NCBI GenBank assembly: GCA_035653595.1
Contig: DASRBO010000190.1
Span: forward strand, 17,356 to 81,355
DNA: 64,000 bases
DNA from: DASRBO01 sp035653595
GTDB lineage: Bacteria > Actinomycetota > Acidimicrobiia > Acidimicrobiales > JAJPHE01
Direction of reading: 5' to 3'
This document shows, in pieces, positions 52,569-63,719 of the stretch. Numbering within the stretch: position 1 is the stretch's first letter; each line of letters opens with the position of its first letter. The position numbers were made by a program, and so were the translations under genes. The notes under the pieces are model-generated. The model worked only from the letters and a program-made list of their open reading frames with translations, did not search any database and was not told the origin of the DNA.

Positions 52569-53321
52569 TCAGTGGTCGGGGCGGGCGTCCGGCCGGCGCC
52601 GCCGGGCGACGATGTTGGCTCCGTGGCCCTCGAAGCCGAGCCCGGCCGCCACCGCCAGCGATGCCCGGTTGGTGAAGAGGGCCCGGTAGCGCACGATGCC
52701 GACCTCCGACAGCCAGTCGGCGACCATGGCCGCCGCCACTGTGGCAGCCAGGCCCCGTCCTCGCTGGTCCGCCCGGGTCAGGAGGCCGACGTCGGCGGGT
52801 CGGCCCCGCCACTCGGTCATGTTCCCGGCGGCGACCAGTTCGCCGTCCAACTCGAACCCGTAGAGAGCGGTGGTGGTCTCGTCCACCTCGGCCGGATCGA
52901 GAGGGAAGCCACCTTCCGCCCATTCCGCCGGGTCGCAGCGTGCCCGCAAGGCAATCAGGCGGCGATCCGAGGGCGGCAGGCGCAGGACGCGCCCGTCGCG
53001 CTCGGGCAGTGTGGTCGCTGGGGCGAGGTAGCCGTGCCAGCTGGGGCCAAGAGCACGGGAGCCGGGCCCGGCCAGCTCCAGGGCCAGCGCCGGGGTGAAC
53101 GCCTCATCAGCTGACAAGCCGGACAGCCGTTGCCTCGCCGTCTCCAGCTGGCCCGGTGCAACCTCGACGACACAAACCCCGCCGATGCGCAGCAGCAGGA
53201 CATCGGGGGAATCGGTTCGGCCCGCGACCACCAACACTCCCGTGCCGCCTCCGAAGTCAGGCTCCAACCCGAAGCGCGCGGCGAAGTAGGCGTCCACCTC
53301 CTGGCGGACCCGATCATCCAT
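52569..53321 (-). CDS. GNAT-family N-acetyltransferase
   Basis: A 250-residue protein. The C-terminal half (about 130-245) is a GNAT domain with acetyl-CoA motif LLTRADQRGRGLAATV and a late FTNRASLAVAAGLGFEGHG strand-helix typical of the fold. The N-terminal half is variable. It transfers an acetyl group to an unknown amine. The ATG at 53321 is chosen by domain fit. Upstream in-frame codons up to 53354 are possible but unconvincing. Confidence 0.85.
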   Translation of the reverse strand: MDDRVRQEVDAYFAARFGLEPDFGGGTGVLVVAGRTDSPDVLLLRIGGVCVVEVAPGQLETARQRLSGLSADEAFTPALALELAGPGSRALGPSWHGYLAPATTLPERDGRVLRLPPSDRRLIALRARCDPAEWAEGGFPLDPAEVDETTTALYGFELDGELVAAGNMTEWRGRPADVGLLTRADQRGRGLAATVAAAMVADWLSEVGIVRYRALFTNRASLAVAAGLGFEGHGANIVARRRRPDARPDH

Positions 53322-53376
53322 GTCGGCATGTTCCCAGAGCCGGGGCGGTACCACCCGGCTGCGCCTGACTACTTCT

Positions 53377-53577
53377 TCACTTCACGTTCTGGCGGGAGAT
53401 GGCGCCGACCGCCGGTGCCAAGCACAACCACAGGCCGATGGTGGCCAGCATGGCGGTGCCGTAGCCGAAGGCCCGCAATCCGACATCGGGACTCAGCATG
53501 CCGGCGAAGACCATCAGCACCCAGGCACTGAGGAAGAAGAGGGGGCCTGCGGCCAGCAGCCCGAAGAACGCCTTCAT
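53377..53577 (-). CDS. Small two-TM membrane protein, 66 residues
   Basis: A 66-residue protein with two hydrophobic helices (about 3-25 and 36-59) and a short polar end SRQNVK. The ATG at 53577 has a strong AGGAGG about 7 bases upstream, so it is very likely translated. No family is recognised. It lies upstream of the GNAT gene on the same strand (55 bases). Confidence 0.7.
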   Translation of the reverse strand: MKAFFGLLAAGPLFFLSAWVLMVFAGMLSPDVGLRAFGYGTAMLATIGLWLCLAPAVGAISRQNVK

Positions 53578-53948
53578 GGGATCGCCTCCTGGGATCTGGA
53601 CCACCATGGCCAGCCAGAGGAAATGAGGGTAGGGCCGAAAACGGGCTGAGGAAACTGACCGACAGCCCTCGCGGCCGACCCGGCGCTCTGTGTGCCCGGT
53701 CGGCTGGCGACTCAGCCCGAATGCCTGGCCACGGCGCAGGAGGTGACTCTGCCCATACCGAACTATCTCGCCCATGCGGGCCCGATCCGTCCTCCGGATG
53801 GCTGCCGTCCTCGGCTCCGCCGCCGACCTCGGCCCGGCGGGATCAGCTCACCCGGCGCCGAACCGGGAGGTGTTCCCAATACTGTGAGGCGACCCGGGAG
53901 CTGGCCCGCCCCGGGCCGCCGGTCGGGCCGGACATCGGACTGGGGACC
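53578..53948. other. Divergent intergenic region, 371 bases
   Basis: This lies between the starts of the 66-residue membrane protein (minus) and the methyltransferase (plus). Reading frames here lack codon-like bias. I see no convincing -10/-35 pair, although both flanking genes need promoters from it. An imperfect inverted repeat of GCCGACC type occurs near 53675-53705. Confidence 0.4.
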
Positions 53949-54506
53949 ATGAACCGGACGCACCTCGACCTTTGCTCCAGCGCCGAGTGGGCCGATGCCT
54001 GCCGCCGCTGGATCATCCCGTGGGTCCTCGACGGCCTCGACCTGGGCGCCGACGTCCTCGAGCTGGGGCCGGGCCCCGGTCGCACCACCGAGGTCCTCGC
54101 CGAACTGGTTCCCCACCTGGCGGCGGCGGAGCTCGATCCGGCCCTGGCGGCTGACCTGGCCGCCCGCCTTCCTGAGGTCGAGGTCCTCGAAGCCGACGCC
54201 ACCGACCTGCCTCATGAAGCCGGCAGCTTCAGCGCAGTCCTTTGCTTCACCATGCTCCACCACCTGCCTTCCCGTGGCCACCAGGACCGTCTCTTCGCGC
54301 AGGCGGCCCGGGTGCTCCGCAGCGGCGGCGTCTTCGCCGGCACCGACAGCCTCGACGGTGAGGACTTCCGCCAACTCCACGTGGACGACATCTGCGTGCC
54401 CATCGACCCGTCCGGCCTGGAGGCGCGTCTCGAAGCGGCCGGACTGGTCAGGGTCGAGGTGGCGATCGACGACTCCCGCGTCCGCTTCCGGGGTTGGCGG
54501 CCATGA
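53949..54506 (+). CDS. Class I SAM-dependent methyltransferase
   Basis: A 185-residue methyltransferase. The SAM-binding motif I is VLELGPGPGRTTE. An acidic residue ends strand 2 (AAAELDPAL), and motif III/IV is FSAVLCFTMLHHL. The C-terminal strands end in DSRVRFRGWRP. The methyl acceptor is unknown. ATG 53949 is chosen on domain fit. Longer upstream frames give no fold. The stop overlaps the next gene start (ATGA). Confidence 0.87.
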   Translation: MNRTHLDLCSSAEWADACRRWIIPWVLDGLDLGADVLELGPGPGRTTEVLAELVPHLAAAELDPALAADLAARLPEVEVLEADATDLPHEAGSFSAVLCFTMLHHLPSRGHQDRLFAQAARVLRSGGVFAGTDSLDGEDFRQLHVDDICVPIDPSGLEARLEAAGLVRVEVAIDDSRVRFRGWRP

Positions 54507-55024
54507 CGGCCGCGACGGGACGCTACGTCCGGCTGCAGGCCCGCTACCGGGGCCGCCTCGGGGTGGAGGTCGGCATCTTCGTCGCCGTGGACCACCTGCG
54601 CCGGGCGGGAAGGCTGAGTGTCGAGGAAGAGCAGTTGTACTTCGACATCGACGACTGGTTCAACGAGAACCTGCCCAACCCGCCGTTCTACGAGGACGGC
54701 AACACCGTGGGGGCGGTCACCTGGTTCAAGCGGGGCGAAGCGACCACAACCATGCTCGAGCGCCTGCAGCCGTTACAGGATCTGCTGGATCGCCACGGGG
54801 TGGAATACGAGCTCGCCGAGTCGGAGGACCCTGGCCTCGTCATCTACCAGGACGAATACCAGGTGGGCGTCATCCCCCATAGGCGCCGCGAGCCCTCCCC
54901 TCTCCCCGTCGGCACGGTGTTGGGACCGACCACCGCGGGCTCCAAGCGGAAGTTCGGTAAGCGGGCGGCGACCGACGCCTCGACCACTCGTGGACAAGAT
55001 GATGTCTTATTCGAACCCGGATGA
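54503..55024 (+). CDS. Hypothetical protein, 173 residues, coupled to the methyltransferase
   Basis: A 173-residue soluble protein. The start YVRLQARYRGRLGVEVGIFVAVDHLRR and the EEQLYFDIDDWFNENLPNPP stretch look conserved and ordered. A middle LLDRHGVEYELAESEDPG segment follows. The C-terminal 35 residues are polar and probably disordered. The ATG at 54503 overlaps the methyltransferase stop, so they are co-translated. I cannot name a family. Confidence 0.7.
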   Translation: MTAATGRYVRLQARYRGRLGVEVGIFVAVDHLRRAGRLSVEEEQLYFDIDDWFNENLPNPPFYEDGNTVGAVTWFKRGEATTTMLERLQPLQDLLDRHGVEYELAESEDPGLVIYQDEYQVGVIPHRRREPSPLPVGTVLGPTTAGSKRKFGKRAATDASTTRGQDDVLFEPG

Positions 55025-55145
55025 GCTGGCTGATCGGCTCGCCAAGGTCAAGTAGCCAGGCGGACGATGCGGCCTGCCTTACCCCTTCAACGACCACCGG
55101 CTTACAGGAGCGAGGAGCGAGGCCCTTCTCGGCCGACTCCTTTCG

Positions 55146-57938
55146 TTACTTCTTGACGAGGTATATGTCGCTGGTCGAGCCGGTCACGCCAGTCGTAATA
55201 AACGTGTAGTCGACGGGACTGGGGCTGGGCGCCGGTTCCCCGACCACGTGGGACGTCGAGAACTTGATCCCGATGTAGAAGGTCCCGCCTGTCCCTGCGT
55301 TGAATTTGACGGTGACGGTCCCCGTGGCGCTCGACTGGGTGATCTTGGTGCCGCTGACCGTGCCACAACTCGAGTTGAATGCGTTGCTTCCACTGCTGAT
55401 GAGGAAAGGCCTGCTACTACTGCCGTTGCTTTCAGTGATAGTGAGCGACTGGGTTCCTGCGCCGGCCGTCACCGTGACCCAGTAGAAGAACACTCCAGGG
55501 TTGACCTGGCTGATCTTGCCACTCTTCAGGGCATACTGGATCTGGGTCAGGGTCGTGGCCGAGTCGGTGGAGAACTGATTGCACGTGGTTTCCGTCGGCG
55601 TGATCTGGCTGACCGGCGCGGTGTGCCTACTCGTGACTGTGAAGCACTCGGCGCTCGAGGTGTCGAAGGAGGCTCCGAAGGTGCCGTCACCTCCGTAGTA
55701 GCCTGCGAAGCACCACGTCCCGGCGCTGTTCACGGTCTGCCCGATGGAGAAGACGCTGACCGGGCCGCCGGAACCAGCGGGCAGCGTCTCGGTGTCGAAT
55801 AGCGTGCCGATGGAACTCGAGCAGGTTGTCGCGCTATTGGCAGCCAAGGTGCTCGGGGAGCAGATGTAGAACGAGACGCTGCCGCTCGGGCTCTGGCTAG
55901 CCGAGTTGCCGCTCACAGTGGCCGAGTCGTACATGATCGTACCCGTGGGCACCCCCGCCCCAGATAGTGCGGTCACGCTACCTGTGGTACTCGACGGCTC
56001 AGTCGTAGTGGAGCTGATCCCAGGCGTGGTCAGGACGACCTGGCCTGGCGGATAGGTAACCGAATAGTTGACGCTTCCGCCGACCGGGGTGAGGAAGGTA
56101 CCGCTCACGGTGCCGGCGTTGACCACAGTCCAGTGGCTCCCCAGCGCCGGGGTGCCCAACGTCGTCACTTGCAGGGTTCCGGCCAGGTCGGCTCTACCAG
56201 CACCTCCAGTGATTCCCGTATTGGTGCCATGCACGGCGTCGATAGTCACACCCAGAGTGCCTGATGCTCCCTGGATGTAGTCGCCGCCTCCTCCAACAGT
56301 GACCGAGCCTGCGGGCTCAACAGTCAGGGCGTGGCTGCTGTTGTTCAGGTTGCCGTAACCACCCACCGAGCCGTCGCTGACCAGGATCGCGCCGTAGTCA
56401 GCGATGTCACTACCCAGATCGAGTTCCATGTTGTTGTTCTGGATCACGATCGTCTGGCCGCTGGCCACTCCGGGGCTGGCTCCGGTGCCGGTGAGCGTGC
56501 TATAGCCGGTTTCGTTGGTGAAGTAGAAGTTCGCCGCCCCCGCGGTGGTGTCGTCGTCCAAGACGCTGCCAGGTCCGCCACCCATGGTCACGTAGTGGCC
56601 CGTCTCAGTTCCGCCGCGCTGGGTGAACGTTCCTTGGCTGACCTCCAGCTCACCGTTGTTGGTGATCGTTCCCGCCGTGTTGGTGAACGAGGACCCCCCG
56701 CTCAGGTGGAAGTTGTAACCCGAACCGATGGTCAGGGCACCCCCGTCGTTAGTGAAGTTCGTATCGGCGTTCATGGCGGTGGATCCAGAAATCTCGACAC
56801 TGCCACCGGTATCGTTCACGACGTTCACCGGGAGACCCGCCTGAGCGCCGGTGTTGATGCTCCCGGTGTTGGTAAGCGTGTCGCCTGACGGACCGAGGTT
56901 CCCATACCCACCAACCGAGGAGTCGCTGACGTCAAGGGTGCCAGCGTTCGTGAGGTTCTTGCCCAGGTCGAGCTCCATGTTGTTGTTCTGGATCACGATC
57001 GTCTGGCCGCTGGCCACTCCGGGACTGGTGCCGCTGCCGGTGAGCGTGCTGTAGCCGGTTTCGTTGGTGAAGTAGAAGTTCGCCGCCCCGGCGGTGGTGT
57101 CGTCGTCCAAGACGCTGCCGGGTCCGCCACCCATGGTCACGTAGTTACCCGTCTCAGTTCCGCCGCGCTGGGTGAACGTTCCTTGGCTAACCTCCAGCTC
57201 ACCGTTGTTGGTGATCGTCCCCGCCGTGTTGGCGAACGAGGAACCACCACTCAGGTGGAAGTTGTGGCCCGAATCGATGGTCAGGGCACCCCCGTCGTTG
57301 GTGAAGGTTGTCCCGTCGGGGACTTTGGTGCTCCCGATGACATGGACGGTGCCGCCAGTCATATTGTCGATGTTGACCATGACTTCCGGATCGGCGGAAT
57401 TGGTCAGCAGGGTTCCATCGTTGGTCAGCGTTACCCCCGCTCCGCCGCTGAGGTATGCGTACCCGCCGTAGATCCCGTCGCCTAGGTCCATCTCGCCGTT
57501 GGCGTTGATGATGCTGCCTACTGCGATGCTCAAGCCCACGTTGAGGGATGCGATGGCCAAGGTCTGATGGCCGCTGGGACCGCCCAGGGTCAACGAGTGC
57601 ACGGAGTAGAAGGCGTTGTCAATCGTGACCGTATAAGAGTCGGCCGCCGCAGGTGGGATGGTTCCGGTCGTGGCGTTGATGCAGGCGTCGTCGGTCGAGG
57701 TTGGGACGGCCCCGGTGCTCCAGTCGGCTGCCGTACCGAAGTCGCCACTGCCTCCGATCCAAGTGTCCGTACAGCTGGCCGCGAACGCAGCGGAACCCGA
57801 GAGACCGGGAAGGACCGCCGGCGCGGCTACCAGGATGGAGGCCAATCCGGCGATCGCCAGCTGGCGCTTGCCCCACTTCTTAGCGACTACGACGTCCCCG
57901 GTCTCGGACTCGTGCTTGCCGCTTCGGCGCCAACTCAT
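55146..57938 (-). CDS. Secreted, repeat-containing beta-rich surface protein
   Basis: A 930-residue protein. A long signal peptide runs to about residue 53 (ending GSAAFA). The body is Gly/Thr/Ser/Asn-rich with short beta-strand repeats (SGGSSFTNTAGTITNNG), suggesting a parallel beta-helix or adhesin-like fold. Two copies of a 183-residue period are visible (about 211-343 and 394-526). Then come a Big/Ig-like-looking section and a C-terminal domain (about 760-930). No LPXTG or lipobox is present. Base composition is clearly less GC-rich than neighbours, hinting at transfer. An adhesin or cell-surface role is inference. Confidence 0.72.
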   Translation of the reverse strand: MSWRRSGKHESETGDVVVAKKWGKRQLAIAGLASILVAAPAVLPGLSGSAAFAASCTDTWIGGSGDFGTAADWSTGAVPTSTDDACINATTGTIPPAAADSYTVTIDNAFYSVHSLTLGGPSGHQTLAIASLNVGLSIAVGSIINANGEMDLGDGIYGGYAYLSGGAGVTLTNDGTLLTNSADPEVMVNIDNMTGGTVHVIGSTKVPDGTTFTNDGGALTIDSGHNFHLSGGSSFANTAGTITNNGELEVSQGTFTQRGGTETGNYVTMGGGPGSVLDDDTTAGAANFYFTNETGYSTLTGSGTSPGVASGQTIVIQNNNMELDLGKNLTNAGTLDVSDSSVGGYGNLGPSGDTLTNTGSINTGAQAGLPVNVVNDTGGSVEISGSTAMNADTNFTNDGGALTIGSGYNFHLSGGSSFTNTAGTITNNGELEVSQGTFTQRGGTETGHYVTMGGGPGSVLDDDTTAGAANFYFTNETGYSTLTGTGASPGVASGQTIVIQNNNMELDLGSDIADYGAILVSDGSVGGYGNLNNSSHALTVEPAGSVTVGGGGDYIQGASGTLGVTIDAVHGTNTGITGGAGRADLAGTLQVTTLGTPALGSHWTVVNAGTVSGTFLTPVGGSVNYSVTYPPGQVVLTTPGISSTTTEPSSTTGSVTALSGAGVPTGTIMYDSATVSGNSASQSPSGSVSFYICSPSTLAANSATTCSSSIGTLFDTETLPAGSGGPVSVFSIGQTVNSAGTWCFAGYYGGDGTFGASFDTSSAECFTVTSRHTAPVSQITPTETTCNQFSTDSATTLTQIQYALKSGKISQVNPGVFFYWVTVTAGAGTQSLTITESNGSSSRPFLISSGSNAFNSSCGTVSGTKITQSSATGTVTVKFNAGTGGTFYIGIKFSTSHVVGEPAPSPSPVDYTFITTGVTGSTSDIYLVKK
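56362..56757 (-). repeat. Intragenic repeat, copy 2 (549-base period)
   Basis: This aligns without gaps to 56911-57306 at a fixed offset of 549 bases. Differences are mostly single substitutions. It encodes the GGTETGHYVTMGGGPGSVLD-type segment. Confidence 0.85.
56911..57306 (-). repeat. Intragenic repeat, copy 1 (549-base period)
   Basis: The N-terminal copy of the 183-residue period in the surface protein. Homology continues more weakly on both sides, so the true unit is the full 549 bases. Confidence 0.85.
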
Positions 57939-58701
57939 GCCCGTACCCCCTTACTCTTCGAGGGGCGTGGGTTTCGCCGTTCGCTCCCCGTCGGCCAGGC
58001 GACCAACTTGCGTCCGACGGTTCAGTGCTTCCGCTGCCTCGACCCAAAGACCAACTAACGACCCTGTGTCCCGACTCCTCCGGTTGTGAGTGAGAATTGC
58101 ATCTCCTCCGAAAATGTTGAGCTGAGTCGCCTAGTCCTTCTATGGCTCAATCAGGCCATTCGCGAATTGACACGACCGCTGACGTCGGGGGCCAATGCGC
58201 GAATGCTTGGGTAATCGCTGCCTGAACTGAGGGACGCTGTTGAGGGCCCGCTCCATCCAGCAGGCTGACGGCCTCAGTCTCAGACCCCCCGGTCATCGTC
58301 CCTCGCGCTGCTTGGAATGCCCCGATGGACGGCTCGATGGCCGAGTTGGACCAATCAAGCCTGGCTCCGACGGGTCCATCAGGCCTGATGGACCGCCCCT
58401 CTGGACGCGCGTCGGCTCCGGGTGTTGAACGGTTTGGCGGCCTAGACCCCGGTTCATGAGGTGGCACAGATCCGGTCGTGGGCGCCAGCCCATGGCCACC
58501 CACCGCGTAGTGCCGGATGTCGTCGTCCCAAAGTGCCCCAAGGACACGCCCGGTATCGCTCGTCAGGCGCGGCGCGCTCCTCGGTATCGAATGGGTCGCC
58601 AGGCTTCACGGCAACTCCCTCCGGGGGCTTTGGTGGTCAACGACCGAAGGTGAGGACCCTGGGAGGCCGTTCGATCGGGCGAAGGCCCTGCTCAGACCGG
58701 G
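57939..58701. other. Gene-poor, less GC-rich region next to tRNA-Val
   Basis: 763 bases without a supportable gene. Frames here are short and without ribosome sites, and one on the plus strand reads through the tRNA. The part next to the surface-protein gene is less GC-rich and likely carries its promoter. A perfect 22-base palindrome lies at 58373-58394. The position beside a tRNA and the composition suggest acquired or decayed DNA. I see no integrase or attachment-site repeat. Confidence 0.5.
58373..58394. repeat. Perfect 22-base palindrome
   Basis: GGTCCATCAGG (58373-58383) is followed immediately by its exact reverse complement CCTGATGGACC. It stands in the gene-poor region, with no flanking gene start. 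It could be a protein-binding site or recombination site. Confidence 0.75.
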
Positions 58702-58774
58702 TGGGCCGTAGAGGACTCGAACCTCTGACCCCTTGCGCGTCATGCAAGTGCGCTACCAACTGCGCCAACGGCCC
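58702..58774 (-). tRNA. tRNA-Val (anticodon GAC)
   Basis: A 73-base cloverleaf. The acceptor stem is GGGCCGT/ACGGCCC, the D arm is GCGC-AGTTGGTA-GCGC, and the anticodon stem is CTTGC/GCAAG with loop ATGACGC (anticodon GAC, reading GUC valine codons). The T arm is AGAGG-TTCGAGT-CCTCT, with A as discriminator. The 3' CCA is not encoded. It lies downstream of the acyl-CoA ligase on the same strand. Confidence 0.95.
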
Positions 58775-58817
58775 GTGGCCGTCAGGCTAGCAAAGGGGCC
58801 GCTCCCAGGGGCCGGGC

Positions 58818-60527
58818 TCACATGGTTTCGGCGAAGCTCACCTCGCCCTCGCCCCGGAGGACGTTCTTGAGCAGCTTGCCCGAGGCGTTCCTCGGCAGGA
58901 ACTGGTCGGTGAGCTCCACGTGGGCTGGGACCTTGAAGTCGGCCAGGCCGGCGGCCACCCACGAGCGGACCTCCGCCTCGGACACGGTTGCCCCCGGCTC
59001 CAGCCGGACGACCGCCTTCACCTCCTCCCCCAGGGTCGGGTGGGGAACGCCGATCACCGCCGCCTCGGCGATGGCCGGGTGCTCGACCAGGCGGTTCTCG
59101 ATCTCGACGCAGTAGATGTTCTCCCCGCCGCGGATGATCATGTCCTTGGCCCGGTCGGTTATGTACAGGAACCCGTCGTCGTCGAGGTACCCGATGTCGC
59201 CGCTGTGCAGCCAACCGTCGGTGACCGTGTCGGCCGTCGCCTCGGGCTTGTTCCAGTAGCCCGGCATGATGATCGGACCCTTGATCCATATCTCGCCCAC
59301 ACCGCCGGTCGGCACCTCGGCCCCGTCGGCGACGATCTTCACCTCCACGACCGGCAGCGGGCGCCCGACCGACTCGGGCCGCTCGACCAGATCCGGTCCC
59401 GAGTTCACCGTGGCAACCGAGCTGGACTCGGTCAGCCCGTAGGCGTTGCCCAGGGTCTTGACGTTGGGGAAGGTCTCCTTGACCCGGCGCTGGAGCTCCG
59501 CCGCCGACGGCGAGCCGCCATAGGCGATGGAGCCGACCGAGGTCAGGTCGTAGTCGTGGCGACGGGGGTCCTCGACCACCCGCCACACCATGGTCGGGAC
59601 GGTGGCCCAGACGGTGACGCCCTCGTCCTGGATGAGCTTCATCGCCTTCTCCGGCTCGAACCTGCCGACCGGTATGACGGTCTTGATGCCGGCGAGCATC
59701 CCCACCACGATGCCGGAGTGGCAGCCCGACACATGGAAGAGCGGGGAGGTCAGCAGGGCGGAGGCCTGCCCCGTCGAGGGAAGGGCGGCCGCTTCCGGGT
59801 TGGCCATGGCGCCGGCGATGGCGTTGTACATGGTGTTCTGCAAGTTGGCGATCATCGACCGGTGGGTCGAGATAGCTCCCTTGGGGCGGCCGGTCGTGCC
59901 GCTGGTGTAGAAGATGACCGCCGGGTCGTCCTCGTCGATCGGATCATCGGGCAGCTGGGGGCTGGGTCGCCGGAGTAGCTCGTCGAAGGCCCTAACCCGC
60001 CCATCGTCGCTGGCCGCGGCCGGATCCGTATCGATTAGATAAATGGCCTCGAGGTCCGGGCACTCCCCCAGCTCGCCGGCGATGCGCTCGAAGCGGGGCC
60101 CATCGGCCACGAGGACCCGGGCGCCGGAGTCGGCCAGGCCGTAGAGGATCTCGTCGGTCTTCCACCAGCCGTTGAGGCCGACCACGATGGCTCCCAGGTC
60201 GACGGTGCCCCAGAAGGTCAGGCACCACTCCGGGTTGTTGGCCGACAGCACCGCCACCCGGTCACCCCGGCGGACCCCGACCCCCTTGAGCGTGGCGGAC
60301 ACCGAGTTGGCCAGGGACACGAACTCGGCGAAGCCGTAGCGGCGGTCCCCGTAGACGACGTGGGTCTGCTCGTCGCCCCGGGCCAGGCCCAGGGCGGCCA
60401 CCTCCCGCAGCGACTGCATGCGCTGTTTGTAGACCTTCATCGGGATCCCCCGGACCTCGCCGGTGACCACCTCGAAGGCCCCACCGGGCCCGGTCAGAAG
60501 CTGCTCGATCTCCCTGCTGGTTGGCAC
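58818..60527 (-). CDS. Acyl-CoA synthetase (class I adenylate-forming, FadD-like)
   Basis: A 569-residue ANL enzyme. The phosphate loop FYTSGTTGRPKGA, NAYGLTESSS, the hinge region LHSGDIGYLDDDGF and NASGKLLKNVL with the catalytic lysine are intact. The N-terminus (FEVVTGEVRGIPMKVYKQRM) is typical of one long FadD-like group. It makes an acyl-CoA from an unknown carboxylic acid and ATP. GTG 60527 is preceded by GGGGAGG. It follows glgX by 69 bases on the same strand, though the two are functionally unrelated. Confidence 0.92.
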   Translation of the reverse strand: MPTSREIEQLLTGPGGAFEVVTGEVRGIPMKVYKQRMQSLREVAALGLARGDEQTHVVYGDRRYGFAEFVSLANSVSATLKGVGVRRGDRVAVLSANNPEWCLTFWGTVDLGAIVVGLNGWWKTDEILYGLADSGARVLVADGPRFERIAGELGECPDLEAIYLIDTDPAAASDDGRVRAFDELLRRPSPQLPDDPIDEDDPAVIFYTSGTTGRPKGAISTHRSMIANLQNTMYNAIAGAMANPEAAALPSTGQASALLTSPLFHVSGCHSGIVVGMLAGIKTVIPVGRFEPEKAMKLIQDEGVTVWATVPTMVWRVVEDPRRHDYDLTSVGSIAYGGSPSAAELQRRVKETFPNVKTLGNAYGLTESSSVATVNSGPDLVERPESVGRPLPVVEVKIVADGAEVPTGGVGEIWIKGPIIMPGYWNKPEATADTVTDGWLHSGDIGYLDDDGFLYITDRAKDMIIRGGENIYCVEIENRLVEHPAIAEAAVIGVPHPTLGEEVKAVVRLEPGATVSEAEVRSWVAAGLADFKVPAHVELTDQFLPRNASGKLLKNVLRGEGEVSFAETM

Positions 60528-60596
60528 GTGCCTCCCCTCTCCGGGCCCGATTCTGCCAGTCGGCCGGCCGCCGAGCCGATCAGCCCGACGGCCTCC

Positions 60597-62717
<2,121 letters not shown>

Positions 62718-62776
62718 GCCACCATAGTCAGGCCTCTGACCGGCCCCGCCGTCGGTGAGCCGGGAGCCGCGCGACG

Positions 62777-63421
62777 ATGCCGGCGATGCCGACGGATCGC
62801 CGCCGCCGCCACCGTCCCCCCACCGCCGTGGTGTTCGACCTCGGCAACGTGCTGGTGCACTGGGACCCGAGGCACCTCTACCGCCAGCTGCTCGACGAGG
62901 AGACCCTGGAGCAGTTCCTCGGCGAGGTTTGCACGCGGGAATGGAACCACGCCCTCGACCTCGGCCGGCCGTTCGTCGTCGCCGTCGAGGAGCTGTGCGC
63001 CGCCCACCCCGACCAGAGGGCGCTCATCGAGGCCTACCACCAGCGGTGGATGGAGATGGTGCCCGGCCCGGTCCCCGGAATGGACGAGGTGGTTCGGCGC
63101 CTGCACCAGTCCGGGGTCCCCATGTACCTGCTCACCAACTCCTCGGCCGAGAAGTTCCCCCTGGTCCTCGAGCGCTTCGACTTCCTGCGCCTGCTGTCCG
63201 GAGCGGTCGTCTCAGGCGCGGTCGGCGTGGCCAAGCCCGACCCCGGCATATTCGAGCTCGCCTGCGCCCGCTTCCGGCTCGACCCCGGCCAGGTCCTGTT
63301 CGTGGACGACCTGGCCCCGAATGTCGAGGCGGCCCGCCGCTGCGGGCTGCAGGCGCTGCAGTTCTCCGGGGCCGATCAGCTCCAGGCCCATCTGGGCCGG
63401 CTCGGCATGCTTGAGGGCTGA
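62777..63421 (+). CDS. HAD phosphatase, YihX-like (sugar phosphatase)
   Basis: A 214-residue HAD-IA protein. Motif I is VVFDLGNVLV (nucleophile Asp21; the second Asp is Gly, as in YihX), motif II is LLTNSS, motif III is Lys in AKPDPGIF, and motif IV is FVDDLAPNVEA. YihX removes phosphate from alpha-glucose-1-phosphate. That would fit beside glgX, since both act at the glycogen node, but this is inference. The start is ATG 62777 or ATG 62786. Confidence 0.87.
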   Translation: MPAMPTDRRRRHRPPTAVVFDLGNVLVHWDPRHLYRQLLDEETLEQFLGEVCTREWNHALDLGRPFVVAVEELCAAHPDQRALIEAYHQRWMEMVPGPVPGMDEVVRRLHQSGVPMYLLTNSSAEKFPLVLERFDFLRLLSGAVVSGAVGVAKPDPGIFELACARFRLDPGQVLFVDDLAPNVEAARRCGLQALQFSGADQLQAHLGRLGMLEG

Positions 63422-63719
63422 GATCCGGAACGGAACCGGGCCGCCCTTCGGGGGCCCGAGGAGGGAGAAGCCCACCCCGGCCACCACCGCCACCGTGATG
63501 ATCACGTCGAGGGGTTCCACCCGCCTCCCGCCACCAGGGGCACATGCCCGGCCGGCGCATGGGCGAAACCCCCCCGGCCAGGGGTGCCCGGCGGGGGTGG
63601 TTGGGCCTGCCTCGGGCGCCCCGGCAAACGGTTGGGCTCCTGGTCCGGCCTCCCGTAGCCTGGGGCCCGTGAGGTGAGCGACCCCGGTCCCCGATAGCCC
63701 GATCGCCCCGGAGGTCCCC

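Noticed and set aside
55146..57938. CRISPR-like array suggested by the repeats
   Set aside because: The repeats are 549 bases apart, in frame and within one coding region. No short repeat-spacer pattern exists.
58147..58503. Minus-strand frame of 118 codons in the gene-poor region
   Set aside because: No ribosome site, no ordered sequence, and it crosses the 22-base palindrome. Not supportable as a gene.
58461..58790. Plus-strand reading frame of 109 codons ending ...GRRGLEPLTPCASCKC...
   Set aside because: Its C-terminal part is antisense to tRNA-Val (58702-58774); such RGLEPLTP peptides are well-known false genes.
63212..63520. Minus-strand frame of 102 codons with a hydrophobic start (EPLDVIITVAVVAGVGFSLL)
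   Set aside because: The first third could be a small membrane protein with GGGAGG nearby, but two thirds are antisense to the HAD phosphatase and the ribosome-site spacing is too short. Too weak to call.
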